Of a stretch of DNA of 64,000 nucleotides, positions 1 through 10,342 are shown one piece after another (within the stretch, counting starts at the first letter, position 1; the number at the start of each line of letters is the position of its first letter). The translations under genes were made by a program, and so were the position numbers. A model generated the notes under the pieces. The model was given only the letters and a program-made list of their open reading frames with translations, was not told the origin of the DNA and searched no databases. Origin of the DNA: Lithodes maja (lineage: Eukaryota > Arthropoda > Malacostraca > Decapoda > Lithodidae). The DNA lies in NCBI GenBank assembly GCA_037953745.1, contig JBAKBP010003220.1, positions 62,001 to 126,000 of the forward strand. The letters are read 5' to 3'.

Positions 1-788
<788 letters not shown>

Positions 789-999
789 TTTCCTTGGTTC
801 TCCCCGTTAGAAGAACTCACAAGTACTAGTTTTGCCTAAATATTATAGAATGTATAATACACTGCATGTAGAGGTGATTATCGTGAGTTAAAACAGAGCT
901 ATGCCATACGTCTAGAGGTCGTACAATTAGCGTTTGACAGTGAACGGTAGTGGTAATAAGTTTCTAAGAAATGTAAGTATGTATGAGAGAGTTAAACAC

Positions 1000-1890
1000 T
1001 TCAAGCTCTAAATAATGCTATTGATTTATCAGAAACAAACAAAATAATAACCTTTCAATTTGGATCACGAAATAATGAATATAGAGATGATGTTGATGAC
1101 GAAGTTCAAATGAGTAACACACTGAATACATATGTTGTTTCAGTGTAGATATTAGAAAATCTAAACTACCCTTGACACACCTGCTTTAGTATACAAATAT
1201 GTTTCTCTAAATGACTGTAATTATTGAAAGCGACATGCTAGACAGTATAAACAAACTCAACAATAATATATCCCTCGGACCTGGTAAAGTTTACCCGAGA
1301 GCTTTAAAAAAGTTAGGATATCAAATTTCAAATCTATTAACTCAATTTTATACCAAAACAATACAGTGCGACGTTTTCCCCAACGCATAGAAACTAACGA
1401 ATGTAGCTCCCATATATACAAAAGGAAACACATTACTCCCCAGCAATATCTTCCTATCAGCTTAACTTCAATTATATACAAATTATTTAAGACAGCCTTC
1501 ATCATCTACAAGAAAGAGAATCATAAAGAATATACATTTGGTTTTCGAAATAAATATTCGTATCTGAAATATCTCATTGTTTTTTATGACATTGTTAACA
1601 TGTATGATGAAAGCAGTTGACATTATGTTTCTTAATTTCCAGAATATTATTGACGAAGTTCCTCAGATACGTCTTTTGTTTATATAAAAAAACACATGTC
1701 ATACAAGGGTATTGTACATACTATGTTAGTTTGAGAATGTTGTGACTGGATGTATGCAATGATTACCAGTAGGAATATATAGCAAAGCTTTCAGTGGACA
1801 AATGTCACCAGTGGCGTGCCTCAGGGATCTGTGCATGGACCTGTACTTTTATTAACACATATTGTCGACATTGGTGGTCTCTTATGTATA
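1000..1890 (+). pseudogene. CR1-like LINE, reverse transcriptase N-terminal part (degenerate)
   Basis: In broken frames the translation follows the CR1-group RT. A pre-RT segment near 1000-1140 contains FQFG and LNTY. It is followed by GPGKVYPRALKKLG near 1275, QISNLLTQFYTK, an APIYTKGNT block and a frame reading FRNK near 1540. The palm-domain motif SGVPQGSVHGP lies near 1810-1850. Several stops and frame changes make it non-coding. The same element continues at about 2600-2960, 13754-13901 and 14390-14606, so this is the oldest layer of the left nest. The CR1 assignment rests on remembered family motifs; L2 is an alternative. Confidence 0.7.
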
Positions 1891-2141
1891 ATCGAGCTGG
1901 ACAATACCCAGGGGAGGCCTATAGGCATTTGATAAGGAGTTGTTGGAACTCCTGTTTCATTTTTCTGGCTTCCCTTACTGTTTCTGTTTGTGCCTCACCT
2001 ACACAGAGTGATCTTGCTAGCTCTCACAAACACCTCCTCCTGCTATCTACTTCACTACACTAAACAAGCATACCACACTTATTTCTATCCACCACACAAA
2101 TATAAACAATAATAACAAAACTAATATATATAATATATACA

Positions 2142-2142
<1 letters not shown>

Positions 2143-2196
<54 letters not shown>
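2143..2196. repeat. (TA)n microsatellite
   Basis: An uninterrupted TA dinucleotide run of about 27 units. Confidence 0.97.
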
Positions 2197-2198
<2 letters not shown>

Positions 2199-2395
2199 TG
2201 TGTACATGCTTAGATTGATATGCAGGATTCGAAACTGCATAATAAATCGTAGGCTTGTCCACCATTCTTCAACTGTCGTCGCACCGCATGGATAAATGCA
2301 CTGAATTTCGGTGTAAGCATCCTAGGTTAGAATCCCTGGACTGCCACATAAAATTGAGTTTAGGAGTAAAGTCGGTTGGTGGAGGTAACATAATA

Positions 2396-2416
2396 ATATA
2401 TATATATATATATATA
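2396..2416. repeat. short (TA)n microsatellite
   Basis: About ten TA units just upstream of the jockey-family 3'-end fragment. Confidence 0.9.
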
Positions 2417-2451
2417 CTGTATATACCAACCAACATAATATATTTACATTC

Positions 2452-2541
2452 TTCATTTGGCCCTGTCACTCTTTCAACTCTTGGGGAGGCACTTGTCACA
2501 GGCAGCTCTGCCTTTTGTCTCCCTCATCCACATAGAAAACA
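2452..2541 (+). mobile_element. 3'-terminal fragment of jockey-like LINE family H
   Basis: This segment matches the 3' end of the larger element at 13650-13735: CCCTGTCACTCTTTCAACTC, then the gap-free block TCTGCCTTTTGTCTCCCTCA, ending CACATAGAAAAC. In the larger copy the same end runs into a 21-bp A tail. It is therefore a strongly 5'-truncated second insertion of the same family, about 90 bp long. Confidence 0.75.
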
Positions 2542-2599
2542 ACATTGTAGAAGACACAGACATTGCAAACACAGTAGGTTTTCCATCGTATGTTCAACA

Positions 2600-2960
2600 A
2601 ATAAAACAAATATTTACATAAATGATCAATCAGGGCTGACGTCTAGCAAATTAATATCAATACTGATCAATGTAAAGTACCCTACATAGGCTACCGGAAT
2701 GATAAGACACATTATTTAATGAATGAAAATCATCTCAAGAGTACCGACAAAGAAACAGACTTAGGAGTAATAATATCAAACAATTTAGGATTCGGTGGGC
2801 ACTACAGCGAAGAAGTTAAGAAAGTAAACTTAACTAAAGTATAGATTGGCAGGACATTAGAATACACAATCATCTGAAGAAGTTAGTTTTACCTTACACA
2901 ATTAATTGGCTCGTCCTCACATAAAATACTGCGTACAGTTCTAGCCCCCATATTATCAAA
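2600..2960 (+). pseudogene. CR1-like LINE, RT palm/thumb part (degenerate)
   Basis: The translation gives NDQSGLTSSKLIS, then DQCKVPYIGYRND, KETDLGVIISNNLG, EEVKKVNLTKV and IGRTLEYT, the usual order of the CR1/L2 thumb region. Stops interrupt it. It stops mid-motif (YCVQF, Pro-rich, YY) at about 2960. The continuation (DIATLERVHWR) appears only at 13754, after the intervening jockey-like LINE, so the two halves define an insertion point. Confidence 0.75.
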
Positions 2961-4141
2961 CCTGGTGAACAAGCCTACATCTTTTCTATCCTAAATGACC
3001 TAGAGCAGCTAGTTCAGCAACCCACCCGTATTCCGGATCGCTTCGGAGATCGGCCCAACATTCTAGACTTATTTCTAACCTCTAATCCTTCTGCTTATAC
3101 TACAAATCTTTTCTCTCCTTTGGGCTCCTCCGACTATAAACTAATATAATTATGTCACCTGTCCTATCTCTCCGGTACGGCCACCCGATCCTCCCAACTG
3201 GCGGTGCTTGTGGCACTTTGGCGCTGCCGACTGGGAGGCTCTTCAGCAGTACTTCTTTGATTTCCCATGGAATGACTTTTGCTTCCAAGGCCGGGGACCC
3301 TCGGAGAGTGCTGAACGCATTATCGAGGTAATCCTCTCGGGCATGGAAGAATACATTCCATTTTCTTTCTCTCATTCTAATGCAAACAAATCTTGGTTTA
3401 CTCGTGCTTGTTCTACTGCTGTCCGCAACAAGGAGGAAGCATTCAAACGGTACCGACACCTTAAAACTCAAGAATCTCATTCTTCCTATGTTTCTGCCCG
3501 GAATCAATCCAAATCTGTTTTTCGACTTGCCAATCACTCTTTCATCAATGATAAATGCACTGAACTATCCAACTCTTGCTCTTCCCAAGCTTTCTGGCAT
3601 CTAGCCAAAAACATCTCCTACAATTTTTCTTCCTCGTCTTTTCCTCCCCTTTTCCACTCTGATGGCACAACCATCACTTCTTCCTCTGACATAGCTGAAC
3701 TTTTTGCTCACACTTTTGCTAGAAACTCCACTTTGGATGATTCCGGTGCTATTCCTCCCTCTCCACCCCCCTCTCTCCTACTTATTCCTAATATCCTAAT
3801 CTCTTCTAGAGATGTACTTTTTACCCTCTCTGGGCTTAATACTAAGAAGACGTACGGTCCTGCAGTGTTCCTCCTGTTGTACTAAAAAACTGTGCTTCTG
3901 TGCTGACTCCTTGCTGAGGCAAACTCTTTCGTCTGTCTTTACTCTAACGTCTTCCCTTCTTGCTGGAAGTTTGCTCTCATTCAACCTGTCCCAAAGAAGG
4001 GTGACCACTCTCAACCCTTCAACTATCATCCAATTGCTCTCATCTTTTGTATCTCTAAAGTTTTTGAAACTATTTTTGCATCTAAATTTCTTAAGCATTT
4101 CTCTTCTCATAATCTACTCTCAGATTGCTAGTATGGCTTCC
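2961..4141 (+). pseudogene. jockey-like LINE H, 5' half: endonuclease C-terminus to RT N-terminus
   Basis: From about 2961 the translation gives the end of an AP-type endonuclease (LNDLEQLVQQPTRIPDRFGD, then NILDLFLTSNPSAY and SSDYKLI near 3150). A 225-codon open stretch (3208-3885) is the linker between endonuclease and RT. After a frame change it continues as the RT N-terminus (KKGDHSQPFNYHPIAL, SKVFETIF, CQYGFL at about 4120-4141). It is truncated at the 5' end within the endonuclease. The frame resumes across the TTAA MITE at 12458 with the expected next RT motif. Replication of such elements is by target-primed reverse transcription. It is non-functional here because of frame breaks. Confidence 0.8.
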
Positions 4142-4314
4142 TTAACCCTTATTTAGCGGGCTAGGTGGTCTATTTCACCGTAGCGCCCAGCGTTTTTTTT
4201 TTTTTACCCTAAATAGGGTTGTTTCCGTGCTCATTTTCATGCCTAAATAAGACCCAGAGCGTAAAACAAGTATCTATCACTGAAAGGGCGTAAACAGAGC
4301 TTTCCAATGACACC
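4142..4314 (+). mobile_element. TTAA-flanked MITE copy 1, left half
   Basis: TTAA at 4142-4145 is followed by CCCTTATTTAGCGGGC, the left terminus. The body resembles copies at 13906 and 16782 (shared TTTCCGTGCTC, TTTTCATGC, AGAGCGTAA, GCTTTCCAATGACACC). The match ends abruptly at 4314, where Gmr1-like element A begins, and resumes at 12136. Without A the MITE is 483 bp. TTAA target duplication is typical of piggyBac-group elements, and no transposase is present. Confidence 0.85.
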
Positions 4315-6103
4315 TGTGACGTTGACCACTCCGTTAGAACCGCATGGCTTGTCCTACAGTGACTCGCTAGGATCGCCAGGGCAGTGGATGGGGCTACAGT
4401 TTATGTATTAGAGTGTGCTTTATTTCATATGAAAGCTCGTGTCATGGGCAGTCCAGAGAGGCTCTTTGTTTTCGCCCATGTCAAGGCTTTATATATTTAA
4501 TTGTAAAGTATATGTTTTGTCATTAACTAGTAATGATAGGATCTGGGAGAGAGAGAGAGGGAGTAGAACGGAGTGAGAGGTGGCGCGCAGTGTTTTTTGT
4601 CCCGCTCGATGACGTCACGGCTGGCTGCCTCGCGGGGGTTGGTGGAGAGAGGTCCTTACCAAGTTGCGAGTTCTGTGAGTGGTCGGTCGACTCGTAACCG
4701 TTAGTTTCCCACGCGGCTCGAGCTAGTGCGAAGTATATATACTAGTTCCTCGCCACTCTCTCCCTCAGATCTGGTTTCTAGAACACACTCATCTTTTTCC
4801 CTTGCTATCTGTCCCCACTCCGTTCATGAGAATCTTTTCCTCTGCCTATCTCTCATTTTCCATATCTTTCACCATCTTTATTAATATTATACACCCTCTG
4901 GTTAACTCTGCAAAATCAGCTTCATGCTGGCCAGTTGTATTGTGTGTTAAGGTCTGATATAACCTGTGTATGTTAGTTGTTAAGATAAGTGGATCACGAA
5001 GCATTGGTTGGCTTTCATATTGCTGCTTCCTTTAATTATTAGTGTTCTGCTGGATTAGATAATGCTAGACTAGGAGTCTGATATAAAAGGTATTGTTTCC
5101 TATGAGTGCTGGCTTTAGTTAAAAGCGGCACGACATACCTGAGAACTGGAGTTGATTGAGTAAATCCTAGTCTGTGTGCCATTGAGAGTAGAGCATGCAC
5201 GAATGAGGGCTTTTTGCCTATACCATTCTGCACTGTTCTGTTCTCGATTGTTTGTCTTTGAGGTACGCCAGGAGAACGCTTAATACTTCGGTATTAAGGT
5301 TTCTCAAGAGAGCTACCCTTCATTATAACGTAATATTTGACACACAGACTTGAGATTTGCACTAGGCTATGCAGCATGCCATGCGCACCAGTATCTCGTA
5401 TCATTGACTCTAGCTAGACTTTATCAGTCACAGTAGACATTAAGTATATTAACCTAATTACTATTTTTATGCATACCCATTTATGATTACACAAGCATTT
5501 CGCAGCCTAGTTTGATGTATTGAGACACAAACGACTTAGGCTCTTTTTGTTGATAGGAATACTGCATTGTCGTGGCGATTATTATTATTGTTGTAGTGTT
5601 TAGGATATTCTTGGCTCCGACGGCATTATATATTCTGCCTTTTTGTGTGCATAGCCTGCACGAGCATTGTTCCGCTGCCTGCCTTTTTGGGTTCCATTTC
5701 CGATACGAGCATCTTTATAGCATCTAACATTTAAAGAAGATTCCTTGTTAGTGTTGAAGGACTTTAGTGCACTTTCTTTCATGCAGGAGTGCCTGACATT
5801 TATTGATTAAAGTAACGTAAGCTGTAACTTCTCTTACCACCTTACTTTGCATACCATAACCAAGCAACTTCGGTTATAGGTAGTAATAGGCTGTTTTCAC
5901 ATAACATTAAGCCTAGAGTAGACGCACATTTATTGAGAGTTTGATAGCCTATTATTGCATATAGAACTCTGTAGAGTATTTGTGTTCTTTGTTCACTGGG
6001 AAGATACATCAGAGGTTGGAGCTAGCGCTTTCCGTTGTAACATTTATGCCATTACTAGTCCAATGAATAAGAGCCCTGATATATTTGAACCCCAGTCGTA
6101 ACA
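4315..6103 (+). repeat. 5' LTR of element A
   Basis: It begins TGTGACGTTG and ends CCCAGTCGTAACA. It carries the octamer TGACGTCA at 4610-4617, a TATA-type run at 4734-4741 and an initiator-like TCAG at 4765-4768. At about 1.8 kb it is long for a Ty3/gypsy LTR. Nearly the same LTR occurs at 10343-12135 and, on the minus strand, at 27896-29685 and 43455-45244. Confidence 0.95.
4610..4768 (+). promoter_or_regulatory. predicted LTR core promoter of element A
   Basis: A CRE/ATF-type palindrome TGACGTCA (4610-4617) lies about 120 bp upstream of TATATATA (4734-4741). TCAGAT, an arthropod-like initiator, follows about 30 bp downstream at 4765. This spacing supports transcription starting near 4766. 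The call is prediction from motifs only. Confidence 0.5.
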
Positions 6104-6105
6104 AA

Positions 6106-6113
6106 TGGCGACC
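6106..6113 (+). other. primer-binding site of element A
   Basis: TGGCGACC starts two bases after the LTR end, and TGG is the complement of a tRNA CCA end. The same sequence follows the 5' LTRs of B and E. I could not name the tRNA. Confidence 0.6.
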
Positions 6114-6320
6114 TTACCTAGGATTTGGTGAACCTACATTTATTAGCAGGGAACATTTGTTGTTTTGGAGAATATTTTGCGGGGATCAGCAAGAATAATT
6201 TTTTTTTGCAACATAGTATAGCCCTTGAGTATTTCCGAGAATTTTTGTGTGTATATCGAGGTATAAGAGTTTGGGGTGCTCCTTTTCTGAATATTGTGGT
6301 GAGAAATTTTTGTGTGCATC

Positions 6321-7955
6321 ATGTCTTATACCGGATCAGAGGAGAATGGAGACACAGTACGTAATGTCGAGACTGAGGAACAGCAGTGTGATGATGTGGT
6401 TAATCAGGTGAACTGTGAGGAGAATGCTAGGATATTTTTGCAATGGCCTGTTACTGCCGAGCGGTTGGTGGGTGTGAATCGGTACGGTCTTCAATGCCTG
6501 GCCACAGCTATCGGTCATGCGGGTACTAGCAGCATGACCAGGGATAACTTGATAACGTGTGTACTGGGCAGGGTGACTGGTGAGCGAGATGGGTTGAGTG
6601 CTCAGAGCCCTTCGGCCATGCTTCCCCTACACTCGACTCCCAGCCATCCCAGTAGTTTGCCGACCCCGGGTACGCTTCCACAGGTGGGTGGTGACTGGAA
6701 GGGTGGGTTGCCCCTGGGGGGACCACCGGTAATTTCAAACATTGTAGCACCTTCACCTCAAGGGTTGTCTCCAGAATTGTTGCTTCAGCTCGAATTAGCT
6801 AGGATCGAAGAGAGAAAGGCTATCAGGGTATCTGAGCTTCAGCTTCAGCAGCAATTAGAATTAGCCAAGATAGATGAGAGAAAAACTATCAGTCAGGAGC
6901 ACATAGAGCTAGCAAAAATCCAAGCTGATTTGGAGTCGACTAGGTACTGTGCCGACATGGATGTAGAGAAGTCGCGAGTAGAGACAACGGGACAGCGACT
7001 TGGGGCTGGTAACCGTGTTCATGAGCAGTCTCTCTCGCACTTATTGAAACTGGTTCCGGTGTTTGATGAGAGTGGTGTAACAGAATTTTTCACACGCTTT
7101 GAGAAGAAGTGCCAGGAACACCAGTGGCCAGAGAATAAATGGGCAGCACTTGTATCCTCTAGATTAATAGGCAAGGGTCTTAAAGCCTACGATGCGTTAC
7201 CTTTGGAGTCATGTATTGTGTATGAGGATCTCAAGGAGGCTGTCCTGAGGGCTTATGAATTGCAACCAGAAACGTACCGTTTGAAGTTCTGGGGTGTAAC
7301 TAAGGGAAGAGATAGCACCTTTTTGGAACACGCCCGGGACTTGTCCGATGCTATGGGGAACTGGCTCCGATCGGAGAAGGTCACAACATTTGATGAAATT
7401 AAGCAGTTAATGATGTTGGAGCAGTTCTTTAAGAGCACGGGCGGTGATCTAACTTTGAACTTGAAGGAGAAAAACCCAAGAACTCTAGTCGAAGCAGCAG
7501 ACATGGCTGATCGACGGCTGTCGTTGATTCGGGGTTGCGGGTCCTCACAGAAGTACGATGTAAGTGCTAAGGACCGTTATCCTCCCCCTCCCCGTAACAA
7601 TGACACATTTAAACAGAAGAGCCATGAAACTAAAACTGAATCCAAACCTTACACCACACCGTATGTGAAAAGTCAGGGGCCTTTTACATCACAGATACAG
7701 TCAGAACCAAAATTTATGTGTTTTAGTTGCCACCAGGAGGGTCATAAGGCAAATGAGTGCCCTAGTCGACCTCCTCCGGCAGCCGTGTCTTTTGCTCACG
7801 GCATTGGAGTGTTCAAGAGGACATCGGAGTTTGTTAGAGGCATTTCTTCCGAGGTAAATACACTGCCAGTGCAGAAGGATCCGGAAGGCTTATTCCCTGT
7901 CCGTGATGCCTTTAGTGACCACCGGGGACTCGGTTGTGTGGAGTGGGGGGGGTAG
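6321..7955 (+). CDS. gag: Gag of Gmr1-like element A (SCAN-like capsid, CCHC knuckle)
   Basis: The product is a structural Gag that would build the cytoplasmic virus-like particle. I chose the ATG at 6321 (MSYTGSEEN) because B starts at the equivalent codon; an upstream ATG at 6312 is also in frame. The order is an acidic N-terminus, a Pro/Gly-rich region, then a charged coiled coil (about residues 155-215) with repeated ELAKIxER units. Next comes a capsid segment (about 240-400) resembling a SCAN domain: FFTRFEKKCQEHQWP, KEAVLRAYELQPETYR, LEHARDLSD, LMMLEQFF. A CCHC knuckle (CFSCHQEGHKANEC) lies near residue 470. The frame ends in a run of eight G directly followed by TAG (7945-7955), where the protease frame overlaps. 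It shares nearly all residues with Gag of B. Confidence 0.9.
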   Translation: MSYTGSEENGDTVRNVETEEQQCDDVVNQVNCEENARIFLQWPVTAERLVGVNRYGLQCLATAIGHAGTSSMTRDNLITCVLGRVTGERDGLSAQSPSAMLPLHSTPSHPSSLPTPGTLPQVGGDWKGGLPLGGPPVISNIVAPSPQGLSPELLLQLELARIEERKAIRVSELQLQQQLELAKIDERKTISQEHIELAKIQADLESTRYCADMDVEKSRVETTGQRLGAGNRVHEQSLSHLLKLVPVFDESGVTEFFTRFEKKCQEHQWPENKWAALVSSRLIGKGLKAYDALPLESCIVYEDLKEAVLRAYELQPETYRLKFWGVTKGRDSTFLEHARDLSDAMGNWLRSEKVTTFDEIKQLMMLEQFFKSTGGDLTLNLKEKNPRTLVEAADMADRRLSLIRGCGSSQKYDVSAKDRYPPPPRNNDTFKQKSHETKTESKPYTTPYVKSQGPFTSQIQSEPKFMCFSCHQEGHKANECPSRPPPAAVSFAHGIGVFKRTSEFVRGISSEVNTLPVQKDPEGLFPVRDAFSDHRGLGCVEWGG

Positions 7956-9866
7956 AAGACATGAGGTGAGAATTTTGCGTGACACTGGGGCATCGCAAAC
8001 ACTGTTGAGAAATTTTACTGGTAAACCTGTCAATACGGCGCGGGTGGTTGTGGTTCAGGGAGTTAATGCGACAAGGTCATACCCGCTTGTGAGAATGAAG
8101 GTGGAAGTTGATGGTGTGACTCGTGACCTGGATGTGGGAATTGTGGAGAAGTTGCCTGTTGGGGGCGTCGACCTCCTTCTCGGCAACGACTTTGCGGGAC
8201 CTACTTCTGAGGCTCCACCCTTGGTCGTTGCCGAGAAGCTGGCCGACGTGAGTAGGGAGGAGCAGGAGTGGGTTGAGAAGTGTCCGGTGCAGCCTATGGC
8301 GTGTGTGGTCACCGGAGATCCTGCATCCAGGGAGTCACATTCTGGTCAACAATCTTTAGATCAGCGGAGGAAGGGTACCGAGAAGGGGTTGAAAGTTGAT
8401 GCGGTTGAGAGTTTAGTATCAGCGGACATTCTCGGGGACTCAGTATTAGGACCAAATATCGAGTCTGAAGAAGACCCAGTAACTGTTGTGGAAAAGGCAG
8501 AGGATGGGCTTAAAAAGACGATGAGACAGCAACGGTACGCAGAGAGAGAGCAACGGGAGGCCAACTTTAATGTAGGAGGGGGGCATGAGTTGTTTCGCAA
8601 ACACTTGGATAGGCTTGCTCCTTCGGACATTCGTAAGTTGCAATTGGAAGACCCGGAGGTTCTTGAATGTTGTACCGGTGCTGTTGAGTTGAAGGAGGAC
8701 AGTGTTGCACAGTTGGGAGGTGTGGCAACAAGGTACCCTGACGCGTACCCTATGAGAAATGGGTCGGCGAAGACGGTGGTCCGAGGCTTGCTAGTGTGTT
8801 TTTCCGGTATGGTTACCCGCAGGAGATTCATGTTGTTTTGTTTACTGCACGGGAGGTACCTGGGGAATGTTTGGGATTCAGCCCTAATGAGCTCGTCTTT
8901 GGACACCGTGTCAGAGGGCCTCTCCATATGGTTGAAGAAGTATGGGAGGGCGCAGAAAAACCTTGTTCTATGCTCAAGTGTGTCCTCAACAGTCGAGAAC
9001 GGATGTTGTGCAGTCTGGAGTTGGCTGGCCGTAGTTTGACTAGCTCTCGGGCCCTCATGAAGGACAGGTACGACCTCAAGGTTGAACTCAGGGAGTTTCA
9101 CGTGGGTCAGGAGGTGTTGACTCTACTGCCCCTTGTAGGTCACCCCTTATCCGCGAAGTACACTGGTCCTTATAGGGTGGTGGAGGAGCTATCGGACCTG
9201 GTTTACTTGGTAGCCACTCCAGACAGACGGAAGCGCAATCAGTTATGTCATGTTAATCCCAGGAAGGAGTATGGGAGGCACCCCCCTGAGCCTCTCACTG
9301 TGCCTGTGATGACGTTTAGCAGTCAAGGTGGAGAAGGAGAACGGGACAGTCAAGCTCAGGTGGAGGATAACTGGAAGGATGAGATGTTCAAGTGGGCGCC
9401 TGAGTGTGAGAGGGTGTTTGGAGAAGTAAAACACCTGTTGTGCACTCACCCGATCCCCAGGGCCCCTGACTTTAGCCTATCTTTCCAACTAGCAACGGAG
9501 GCTAGTGGTGTGGGGGCTGGTGCCGTCCTTGTGGAAAAGGACGATGATGGGCTGGAGCATCCTGTTAGTTTCTGCTCGGAGAAGTACAATTCGGCCCAGG
9601 GGAGCTGCTCTGTTGTCGAGGAGGAGCTGCTGGCAGTTGTACTTGCTCTGAGGCATTTCGAGGTCTGTGTTCCAGCCTATGGTCCGGTCGTTGTAGTTTA
9701 CCCAGATCATCACCCTCTCAAGTTCTTGGACCAGTTTCACAATCGGAATATGAGGCTGACCAGGTGGTCACTAAGGTTATTGGTATATAACCTGGACATA
9801 CGCCATATTGCCGGTTGTGACAGCGTGGTTGCAGATGGTCGTTCAAGGGTATATGATCCTGGGTAG
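7956..9866 (+). pseudogene. pol: rearranged pro-pol remnant of element A (PR, integrase pieces, RNase H)
   Basis: The frame overlapping the end of gag gives an aspartic protease (LRDTGASQTLL near 7975). Compared with B, the text jumps from VELKEDSVAQL (about 8700) straight to VATRYPDAYPM, losing the integrase zinc finger and first catalytic Asp. A lost base near 8800 shifts frame. A second deletion removes the rest of the DD-E core (GYPQEI joined to the LFTAREVPG block). The integrase C-terminus with its GPY/F module (TGPYRVVEEL near 9160) follows. A third deletion then removes the whole RT and joins RNase H (9370-9866). There the first catalytic Asp motif reads TEAS instead of TDAS. Pol is inactive. 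Confidence 0.85.
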
Positions 9867-10342
9867 ATTGACACACGGGTAGCCTCCTGCTTTAGTTTGA
9901 ATAGTATTTTGCGCTTGGTGCTTGTTGGCTCGCGGTTGTAGCCCAGCTTATTGGGTCGTAAAGCAGGAGTTGAGCGTTTGGTATAGAAGAAAAAACTAGG
10001 CTTGCCCCTATAGTGCAGCCGAAATAAACAAATTAAAAACATAAAAATCAAATAAAAAAAACTTTCTTTGATAGTTGAATTTTTTCAGTATGTTATAGCA
10101 GTAATTCTGAGTTGCACTCCTCTCAGATTGCTGGGCTAGAGAAGCTCGCTCTTGAGGAGCATAACTACATATAATTTAACCTATTGTGTTGGGAGGGTTA
10201 TAATTTTGAAAAGAATGTTTTGTTGAAGAGCTGTGCCAGATATTTTACTGCCGCTGGGTGATGGAAAGTGGAGATATAGCATGGGTTCTAACCATCAGAT
10301 TTTTGTGAGCCTTGGGGCCTCTGAGAAAAATCTTGGGGGGGG
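9867..10342 (+). other. 3' untranslated interior and polypurine tract of element A
   Basis: No coding potential. The stretch is conserved with the equivalent 3' regions of B and E, including GACACACGGGTAGCCTCCTG and GTTGTAGCCCAGC. It ends in the purine-rich AAAATCTTGGGGGGGG (10327-10342), the presumed plus-strand primer abutting the LTR. Confidence 0.75.

Larger units (their letters stand above)
1891..2599. other. sequence interrupting the CR1-like LINE, with TA microsatellites
   Basis: This stretch separates two collinear parts of the CR1-like RT. It holds (TA)n at 2143-2196 and 2396-2416 and a short jockey-family 3' end (2452-2541). A possible Pol III B-box, GGTTAGAATCC at 2325-2335, is too weak to call a SINE. 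Confidence 0.5.

Noticed and set aside
2290..2345. tRNA-derived SINE suggested by GGTTAGAATCC
   Set aside because: Only a B-box-like string; no A box, arm structure or tail.
3208..3885. Independent host gene of 225 codons
   Set aside because: The translation matches the endonuclease-RT linker of the jockey-like family seen again at 25295-25509, and it continues into RT motifs.
8361..9101. 246-codon minus-strand ORF inside element A
   Set aside because: Shadow of the pro-pol remnant; no domain.
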